A stretch of DNA of 7,434 nt, from the NCBI GenBank assembly GCA_035530955.1, contig DATKTT010000168.1, forward strand, positions 1 through 7,434. The letters run 5' to 3'. A program made the position numbers and the translations under genes. The notes below the pieces were generated by a model. The model was not told the origin of the DNA, did no database searches, and worked only from the letters and a program-made list of their open reading frames with translations. This DNA comes from Williamwhitmania sp035530955 (GTDB lineage: Bacteria; Bacteroidota; Bacteroidia; Bacteroidales; Williamwhitmaniaceae). Position 1 is the first letter of the stretch. The number at the start of each line of letters is the position of its first letter. Positions 1-4,728 of this stretch are shown in pieces.

Positions 1-281
1 GGAAAGTTGAGATACCATGCATTAATGTTCTTGTCTAAAGACTCCTGCTTAGCTCCTTGCAAGGAGAAGATCATTTCCGGCTGAAAGGTAAAGTTTCCAT
101 GCATGGGAAATTGAGCAAATCCGCCAAAGAGGATGGCGAAACGAGCATCCAAACCAGCATCATCACCGCTGTAGTTTGTACTTTGTAATCCAGCCTTCAA
201 ACCAAATCTGATGTTTTGGGCGTTTGCTCCGGCCACCAAAATCAGCATGCATCCTGAAACAAATAACAATTTCTTTAACAT
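1..281 (-). CDS. Outer-membrane beta-barrel protein (PF13568/PorT-like), 5' part only
   Basis: Reading the minus strand from the ATG at 281 gives 93 open codons that run off the window, so the C-terminal part is missing. Residues 1-22 form a classic signal peptide: MLKK, then a hydrophobic core, then AGANAQ, with likely cleavage before the Gln or just after. The mature start, NIRFGLKAGLQSTNYSG, is the first strand and turn seen in the Bacteroidota 'outer membrane protein beta-barrel' family. Later landmarks are FGGFAQFPM, FQPEMIFSLQGAK and WYLNFP, which correspond to the usual 'PEL.yS.kGa...YL.iP' pattern of PF13568. Proteins of this family are about 180-250 residues long and sit in the outer membrane; most have no assigned function. 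The gene is divergent from the DUF4384 gene. Family assignment comes from remembered motifs, not a search. A T9SS PorT role is not supported. Confidence 0.8.
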   Translation of the reverse strand, partial: MLKKLLFVSGCMLILVAGANAQNIRFGLKAGLQSTNYSGDDAGLDARFAILFGGFAQFPMHGNFTFQPEMIFSLQGAKQESLDKNINAWYLNF

Positions 282-305
282 AGCTCTTACGTTTGGTTAT
301 AAAAA

Positions 306-313
306 CAAAAATA
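306..313 (-). promoter_or_regulatory. Candidate -7 box for the barrel-protein gene
   Basis: On the minus strand these bases read TATTTTTG, an exact match to the Bacteroidota -7 consensus TAnnTTTG. The box lies 24 bp upstream of the ATG, which would give a short leader. No TTTG-type -33 element sits at the preferred 19-21 bp spacing; the nearest TTG is about 27 bp upstream. In AT-rich DNA such a box can arise by chance, so this is a moderate call. Confidence 0.4.
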
Positions 314-406
314 GCGAATTTTTCAACCCATTTCGTTCTCCAACCACCTAATGCAGATAATCCTAATGCAACATTTTTCAACTGAGCATTATTCAGCATT
401 CTTTCT

Positions 407-414
407 TACATTTG
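407..414 (+). promoter_or_regulatory. Candidate -7 box for the DUF4384 gene
   Basis: The bases TACATTTG match TAnnTTTG exactly and end 22 bp before the ATG at 437. The box is embedded in a small inverted repeat (CTTAC at 405-409, GTAAG at 415-419) and in a 15-base element that recurs at 285-299. No good -33 TTTG is visible at the right distance. Promoter use is inferred. Confidence 0.4.
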
Positions 415-436
415 GTAAGCAGAAATCTTACTAGCT

Positions 437-1243
437 ATGAAAATAAGACATTTTCTTCTTCTCTCATTGGCAATATTAATGCTGCATAGTTCAGCAATTT
501 TAGGACAGGAAATAATTACCGTAAAAGGAGCTGAAGGCGAGGCCGCCATTACCGGTTCTATATCAGAAAATGATGCCCGAAACCAAGCCCTGCAGAGTGC
601 AAAGGTTGATGCGCTGCGCAAGGCTGGGATTGCCGAAAACCTCAGCTCCTACGAAATGCTTTTTAAGGGTGAAGCAGGAAAAGACTTTACGGAACTCTTC
701 TCATCGCAAACCCAATCGGAAATTCGTGGTGCTGTTAAAAGCTACACCGCAGTGGAGGAGAAGTTTGTTGATCCATCAACAAAGCTATTTACCATCAAGG
801 TTACGATTGATGCCCAAGTAATTAAATACAAAACGGAACAGGACCCCGAATTTCAGGTTCAGGTAGATGGCATTAAGCCGCTATATAGCAATAACGATCT
901 TCTCCAATTTACTGTAAGAGTTACTAAGGATTGTTTTCTCAACATATTTTCGGTGACTGAAAACGAAGCCTCTCTGATCTTTCCTAACAAATATGAAACG
1001 GAAATGAACGTAGCACCTGGAAAAACAATCACCTTTCCCAAAAAAGTGGACTATGTTTTTGAAAAGAAGGAGCAGGGGTTGGAGCACAATAGGCTGATCT
1101 TCGTTTTTACAAAGTCGAAAATTGAATTCATTGACTTTACCGGTGAAGACCAAATTTCCTCTGTCGAAAAAATTCTATCGTGGATTTACTCCATCAATCC
1201 AGACCAACGCCGCATTGTTTTTGCCCCAACTATTATTCGGTAA
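437..1243 (+). CDS. Exported DUF4384 domain protein
   Basis: This is a complete protein of 268 residues. Residues 1-23 are a signal peptide (MKIRH, a long Leu/Ile core, then SSAILG before Gln24), so the protein is exported; no lipobox Cys is present. Residues 25-130 form an N-terminal domain with NQALQSAKVDALRKAGI at 49-65. That pattern resembles LPP20/FlgT-N-like periplasmic domains, in which a helix rich in 'A...AR..AL..A' precedes beta strands. Residues 150-230 match DUF4384: LLQFTVRVTKDCFLNIFSV, then LIFPN at 180-184, then an APGKTITFP turn. Similar proteins occur widely in Bacteroidota and are often annotated only by domain. The function is unknown; a periplasmic or envelope role is inferred. 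The start is chosen because it begins the signal peptide. The gene ends 36 bp before a strong terminator hairpin and appears to be transcribed alone. Confidence 0.85.
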   Translation: MKIRHFLLLSLAILMLHSSAILGQEIITVKGAEGEAAITGSISENDARNQALQSAKVDALRKAGIAENLSSYEMLFKGEAGKDFTELFSSQTQSEIRGAVKSYTAVEEKFVDPSTKLFTIKVTIDAQVIKYKTEQDPEFQVQVDGIKPLYSNNDLLQFTVRVTKDCFLNIFSVTENEASLIFPNKYETEMNVAPGKTITFPKKVDYVFEKKEQGLEHNRLIFVFTKSKIEFIDFTGEDQISSVEKILSWIYSINPDQRRIVFAPTIIR

Positions 1244-1279
1244 GGCAACAATGCATTTATCTGCAACGATAAGGCAATA

Positions 1280-1319
1280 AAAAAAGAGAGAAAAATCACA
1301 TGATTTATCTCTCTTTTTT
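1280..1319. terminator. Bidirectional intrinsic terminator
   Basis: The bases at 1280-1291 pair perfectly with 1308-1319 (A-run plus GAGAGA against TCTCTC plus T-run, 12 bp). After one A-A mismatch an inner AAATC/GATTT helix follows, with a small loop. Because the outer stem is A-run/T-run, a U-tract follows the GA/TC helix in either direction. It can therefore end the DUF4384 transcript on the plus strand and the tRNA transcript on the minus strand. The hairpin lies directly between the two genes and its edge is 1 bp from the tRNA 3' end. Confidence 0.85.
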
Positions 1320-1320
1320 G

Positions 1321-1394
1321 TGGAGGTAAGGGGAGTCGAACCCCTGACCTATTGCATGCCATGCAATCGCTCTAGCCAACTGAGCTATACCCCC
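1321..1394 (-). tRNA. tRNA-Ala (anticodon GGC)
   Basis: Read on the minus strand, the 74-nt sequence folds as a full cloverleaf. The acceptor GGGGGTA pairs with TACCTCC, followed by discriminator A. The D stem is GCTC/GAGC with an AGTTGGCTA loop. The anticodon stem is ATTGC/GCAAT with loop ATGGCAT, and the T arm is AGGGG-TTCGACT-CCCCT. The anticodon GGC is at 1358-1360 and reads alanine GCC/GCU codons. The acceptor stem has the G3:U70 wobble pair, the main identity element for alanyl-tRNA synthetase, which confirms the assignment independently. The 3' CCA is not encoded (the next bases read CAA), so it must be added by CCA-adding enzyme. Every stem pairs and I see no sign of decay. Confidence 0.97.
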
Positions 1395-1407
1395 ATTGAA
1401 GGCGATG

Positions 1408-1415
1408 CAAAAATA
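1408..1415 (-). promoter_or_regulatory. Candidate -7 box for tRNA-Ala
   Basis: On the minus strand these bases read TATTTTTG, an exact match to the Bacteroidota -7 consensus TAnnTTTG. The box ends 13 bp before the mature tRNA 5' end, so a start about 6 bp downstream would leave a very short leader for RNase P to remove. It is identical in sequence to the box before the barrel-protein gene at 306-313. A -33 element is not clear; TTTCTG lies 15 bp upstream. Confidence 0.45.
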
Positions 1416-1528
1416 GAAAAAATATCCTTACAGAAATAGGCTAATAAAAAAAAACAAATCCATTCTTAAACAAAAACATTATAAGCCAGAATTCCGTATA
1501 GGTTTTTGAGGATATTTTATTGGGTGGT

Positions 1529-1559
1529 TTTGATATTTACCCAATTAATAGTATTTTTA
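1529..1559 (+). promoter_or_regulatory. Candidate promoter of the tonB gene
   Basis: TTTG at 1529-1532 and TATTTTTA at 1552-1559 are separated by 19 bp. This fits the Bacteroidota -33/-7 arrangement, with one mismatch in the last base of TAnnTTTG. The predicted start would lie near 1565, giving a leader of roughly 20 nt before the ATG at 1584. The rest of 1395-1528 is AT-rich, with an A-run near 1446-1455, and shows no other recognisable element. Confidence 0.4.
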
Positions 1560-1583
1560 AGCGCTAAAAATTTTTGAACGGAC

Positions 1584-2270
1584 ATGGAAGTAAAAAAGAC
1601 ACCCAAAGCTGACTTGGAAAACAAGAGAATGCTTTTTCTCGAGATAGGTCTTGTAATTGTTTTAGGTGGGGCACTCCTTGCTTTTAACTGGACAAGTAAA
1701 GGTTCTCAAGAGCTCGAATCAATGGGAGTTCAGGAAGTTGCTGCCGAGCAAGAAATTATTCCTATTACTAGACAGGAAGAGATTAAAGCGCCTCCCCCAG
1801 CGCCACCTCAGGTAAAAGTATCTGACGTCCTCAACATTGTAAGAAATGATGTTAAGGTAACCGACGAACCACTTTTTAACTCCGAAGATGACCAAAATAA
1901 AGCGGTAAAGATTACAAACTACAACGATGAAGAACAAGCTGTTCCAGAAGAACAGGTCTTTTTCATTGTAGAAGACATGCCTAGTTTCCAAGGAAAAGGA
2001 CAAGATGGTTTCCGAACCTACATTTTCCAAAACCTCAAGTATCCTGAAATTGCACAGGAAAATGGTATTCAGGGTAAGGTATTCGTATCGTTTGTGGTTG
2101 AACCCGATGGTAGAGTTACCAATGTAAAGGTTGTTCGTGGTGTTGACCCAGCCCTTGACAAGGAAGCTGTTCGTGTGGTTTCATCTTCACCAAAGTGGAG
2201 CCCTGGAAAGCAAAGAGGAAAGCCAGTTCGCGTATCCTTCACCTTCCCTATCATCTTCCAGCTTCAGTAA
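1584..2270 (+). CDS. Energy transducer TonB
   Basis: This is a 228-residue inner-membrane protein that passes proton-motive energy from ExbB/ExbD to TonB-dependent outer-membrane receptors. The N-terminus, MEVKKTPKADLENKR, followed by one membrane helix (about residues 17-35, ending AFNW) is the standard Bacteroidota TonB opening. A short periplasmic proline segment (PPPAPP, 70-75) and an acidic linker follow. The TonB C-terminal domain covers about 138-228, with NLKYPEIAQENGIQGKV, the beta hairpin VSFVVEPDGRVTNVKVVRG, and SPKWSPGKQRGKPVRVSFT before the final strand. All expected elements are present and the length is normal. No exbB, exbD or receptor gene lies in the window, so this may be a stand-alone paralog, as is common in this phylum. 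The start is fixed by the conserved N-terminus. A terminator follows 25 bp after the stop. Confidence 0.93.
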   Translation: MEVKKTPKADLENKRMLFLEIGLVIVLGGALLAFNWTSKGSQELESMGVQEVAAEQEIIPITRQEEIKAPPPAPPQVKVSDVLNIVRNDVKVTDEPLFNSEDDQNKAVKITNYNDEEQAVPEEQVFFIVEDMPSFQGKGQDGFRTYIFQNLKYPEIAQENGIQGKVFVSFVVEPDGRVTNVKVVRGVDPALDKEAVRVVSSSPKWSPGKQRGKPVRVSFTFPIIFQLQ

Positions 2271-2295
2271 TCGACACTTTGAAAAGTATAGCATG

Positions 2296-2323
2296 GACCC
2301 TGATGAATCATCAGGGTCTTTTG
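2296..2323 (+). terminator. Intrinsic terminator after tonB
   Basis: GACCCTGATGA at 2296-2306 is the exact inverse of TCATCAGGGTC at 2308-2318. This gives a GC-containing stem of about 9-10 bp with a small loop, followed by TTTTGTTCT. It sits 25 bp after the tonB stop and only 27 bp before the hflX ATG, so it should limit read-through from tonB into hflX. Confidence 0.75.
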
Positions 2324-2344
2324 TTCTAAATAAGGTTGTTGTTC

Positions 2345-3565
2345 ATGATACCCGAAAAGATAGTTGAATTGGCTGTATTAGTTGGAGTAATTTCCCGCTA
2401 CCAACCCGAAGAACAGGTGAACGAATACCTCGACGAGTTGGAGTTCCTAGCTCTCACCGCAGGAGCAACTGCACAGCGAAGGTTTATTCAAAAAGTAGAC
2501 ATTCCGTTTGCCGCCACCTTCATTGGACCTGGTAAGTTAATAGAGGTCAACGACTACGTCAAAGAGAATAATATTGACATGGTTATCTTCGACGACGAGC
2601 TTACACCAACCCAACTAAGAAATATTGAAAGAACACTTGAGGTTAAGGTCATTGACCGAACCAACCTCATTCTTGACATCTTTGCTCAGCGGGCCAAAAC
2701 GGCCTATGCAAAAACGCAAGTTGAGTTAGCCCAATACCAATACCTATTACCTCGCCTAACCCGCATGTGGACTCACCTTGAACGGCAACGAGGAGGTATT
2801 GGAATGAGAGGTCCTGGCGAAACTGAAATTGAAACTGACCGCCGAATTATTCGCGATAAAATTAGCCGGTTAAAGGATCAGCTAATCAAAATCGACAAGC
2901 AGATGGCCACCCAGCGGAAAAGCAGGGGGGAGTTTATTCGAGTAGCACTTGTTGGTTATACTAATGTTGGGAAATCGACGCTCATGAATAACCTCAGCAA
3001 ATCGGAGGTATTTGCTGAAAACAAACTTTTTGCAACCCTAGACACCACCGTTCGCAAGGTAGTTATTGATGGGACGCCATTCTTGCTCTCCGACACGGTT
3101 GGTTTTATCAGAAAACTACCTCACCAGCTGGTTGAAAGTTTTAAATCTACCCTCGACGAGGTAAGAGAAGCCGATGTATTGCTGCATGTTGTAGATATTT
3201 CTCACCCCAACTTTGAGGAGCAACTCCAAGTAGTAAACGAAACGCTTAAGGAGATTGGTGCTACCGATAAGGAGGTATACCTTGTTTTTAATAAGGTTGA
3301 TGCATTCTCTTTTGTGGAAAAGGATGAGTTCGACCTTTCACCAAATACAAGACAAAACATAAGCCTCGACGACCTCAAGAACAGCTACATGGCAAAGGAA
3401 AACTCGCCTTGCATATTTGTTTCAGCAAAAAAAGGTATAAACATTGATATCTTAAAAAACGAACTCCTTGTGATGGTGCGCTCCGCCTATGGCAAACGTT
3501 TTCCTTTCAGCCAGCACGCCAAGGGTTATCCAGGATACAACAACATTCCAGAGCAGGAAGATTAA
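2345..3565 (+). CDS. hflX: GTPase HflX (ribosome-splitting/rescue factor)
   Basis: This is a 406-residue HflX, a translational GTPase that binds the large ribosomal subunit and helps split stalled ribosomes under stress. Residues 8-110 form the HflX N-terminal domain (AVLVGVISRYQ; ATFIGPGKLIEV; VIFDDELTPTQ). A coiled segment and the hallmark Gly-rich stretch RGGIGMRGPGETEIETDRR (149-167) follow. The G domain has the P-loop GYTNVGKST (204-212), switch I with TLDTT (231-235), DTVGF (250-254), NKVD (316-319) and SAKKG (360-364). All GTP-binding motifs are intact and length is typical. I chose the ATG at 2345. An in-frame TTG at 2336 would add MLF, but it offers no extra conserved sequence and no better ribosome site. 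The gene follows the tonB terminator and its stop overlaps that of the convergent asd gene. Confidence 0.95.
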   Translation: MIPEKIVELAVLVGVISRYQPEEQVNEYLDELEFLALTAGATAQRRFIQKVDIPFAATFIGPGKLIEVNDYVKENNIDMVIFDDELTPTQLRNIERTLEVKVIDRTNLILDIFAQRAKTAYAKTQVELAQYQYLLPRLTRMWTHLERQRGGIGMRGPGETEIETDRRIIRDKISRLKDQLIKIDKQMATQRKSRGEFIRVALVGYTNVGKSTLMNNLSKSEVFAENKLFATLDTTVRKVVIDGTPFLLSDTVGFIRKLPHQLVESFKSTLDEVREADVLLHVVDISHPNFEEQLQVVNETLKEIGATDKEVYLVFNKVDAFSFVEKDEFDLSPNTRQNISLDDLKNSYMAKENSPCIFVSAKKGINIDILKNELLVMVRSAYGKRFPFSQHAKGYPGYNNIPEQED

Positions 3566-4551
3566 ATCCAGCAGTGAAACTGTAGCAGCTCTGCTATTTG
3601 AATAGCGTTGGTGGCAGCACCCTTGCGCAGGTTATCGGCAACAACCCAAAGATTAAAACAGTTCGATACAAAAATATCCGACCTAATTCGACCCACAAAT
3701 ACCTCATCTCTTCCCTCAGCAAAGCGAGCCGTGGGGTATTCATTTCTTGAAGGATCATCGAGGACGATAATTCCTGGAGCCTGACGAAGTTTCTGAATCA
3801 CATCATCCTTGGTTGCATTGCTTCTTAGCTCAACTGTAATGCTCTCCGAATGGCCTCCTACCACTGGAACTCTCACGGCAGTAGGTGTTACAGCAATACT
3901 TTTATCATCGAATATTTTATGCGTCTCGTTCACCAGCTTCAGCTCCTCCTTGGTATAGCCGTTATCGGTAAAAACATCGCACTGAGGAATGCAATTTTTG
4001 TCGATAACATGGGGATAAGCACGTTCGCCCTCAATACCGGCACGCTCATTTTCCAGCTGTCGAACCGCCTTAACCCCAGTACCAGTTACCGACTGATAGG
4101 TTGAAACCACAATGCGCTTAATACCAAACTCGCGATATAATGGATTTAATGCCACCAGCATTTGAATGGTTGAGCAGTTAGGGTTGGCAATAATCATATC
4201 CTCCGGCGTTAGCAAATCACCATTAACTTCAGGAATAATCAGCTTAATTTCAGGATCCATTCGCCATGCCGAGGAGTTGTCCACCACCCTGCAGCCAATC
4301 TTTGCAAACTCCGGGGCAAGTCGCCTAGAAACGGATGCTCCTGCAGAAAATATTGCCAGGTGTGGTTTTCGCATCAGCGCTTCCTCTGCCGAAACTACTT
4401 TTACTTTTACTCCCTTAAAAACGACCTCCTTCCCCACAGACTTCTCCGAGGCAACGGGGATAAGCTCGCTCACAGGAAAATTTCTCTCTTCTAGCACCTT
4501 TAGCATAACGCTACCCACCAAACCGGTGGCACCAACAACAGCAACTTTCAT
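3562..4551 (-). CDS. asd: Aspartate-semialdehyde dehydrogenase
   Basis: This is a 329-residue cytosolic enzyme that reduces aspartyl-4-phosphate to L-aspartate-4-semialdehyde with NADPH. The step is shared by lysine/diaminopimelate, threonine, methionine and isoleucine synthesis. The nucleotide-binding motif GATGLVG is at 7-13, SAGASVS at 69-75 and VDNSSAWRMD at 90-99. The catalytic cysteine is in NPNCST (Cys126), with Gln153 in TYQSVTGTG, Arg227 in VRVPV and the catalytic His234 in GGHSES. The C-terminal NLWVVADNLRKGAATNAIQ segment is also typical, and length is normal. The frame stays open upstream to 4629, but the start is placed at 4551 because MKVAVVGATG is the family N-terminus; the 26 upstream codons show no conserved sequence. 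No lysC or other pathway gene is adjacent. I saw no convincing promoter in the AT-rich upstream region. Confidence 0.96.
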   Translation of the reverse strand: MKVAVVGATGLVGSVMLKVLEERNFPVSELIPVASEKSVGKEVVFKGVKVKVVSAEEALMRKPHLAIFSAGASVSRRLAPEFAKIGCRVVDNSSAWRMDPEIKLIIPEVNGDLLTPEDMIIANPNCSTIQMLVALNPLYREFGIKRIVVSTYQSVTGTGVKAVRQLENERAGIEGERAYPHVIDKNCIPQCDVFTDNGYTKEELKLVNETHKIFDDKSIAVTPTAVRVPVVGGHSESITVELRSNATKDDVIQKLRQAPGIIVLDDPSRNEYPTARFAEGRDEVFVGRIRSDIFVSNCFNLWVVADNLRKGAATNAIQIAELLQFHCWI

Positions 4552-4728
4552 TTTGACAAGAATTAATATTTCTACACCAAATTGTTTAAGCCCAATATTG
4601 ATTGGCCATCTAACAAAAAAACAAACCAATCAACTCCCTAAAAATAGTGATAAGAATAAAATTTATGGCTAAAAGTCTTTACTTCCATCAAGAAAAGTTG
4701 TAATTTATTCAGCCTAAAGTCTATAGCC
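4552..4728. other. Divergent intergenic region between asd and the giant protein gene
   Basis: This 177-bp AT-rich stretch must carry the promoters for both flanking genes. I found no exact TAnnTTTG on either strand; the closest is ACAATTTG on the minus strand at 4578-4585. A short imperfect symmetric element, CCAAT-N4-ATTGG, lies at about 4592-4605. There is no riboswitch-like or tRNA-like structure that I can recognise. Confidence 0.4.

Noticed and set aside
2336..2344. TTG start for hflX three codons upstream
   Set aside because: The ATG at 2345 is a stronger start codon, and the extension adds only MLF with no support from motif or ribosome site.
3583..3596. TAGCAG/CTGCTA hairpin after the hflX stop as a terminator
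   Set aside because: The stem is only 5-6 bp with a tiny loop, has no T-run beyond TTTG, and lies in conserved asd coding sequence.
4552..4629. N-terminal extension of asd by 26 codons to an upstream ATG at 4629
   Set aside because: The family begins at the MKVAVVGATG strand. The extra residues have no conserved sequence and lie in AT-rich upstream DNA.
4166..4672. 168-codon plus-strand open frame antisense to asd
   Set aside because: It is the complement of a fully conserved enzyme gene; the predicted protein is Ser/Thr-rich without domain features.
4665..4703. 12-codon ORF (MAKSLYFHQEKL) before the giant protein gene, possible leader peptide
   Set aside because: It has no amino-acid run typical of attenuation, no following terminator/antiterminator pair and no ribosome site; it is likely chance.
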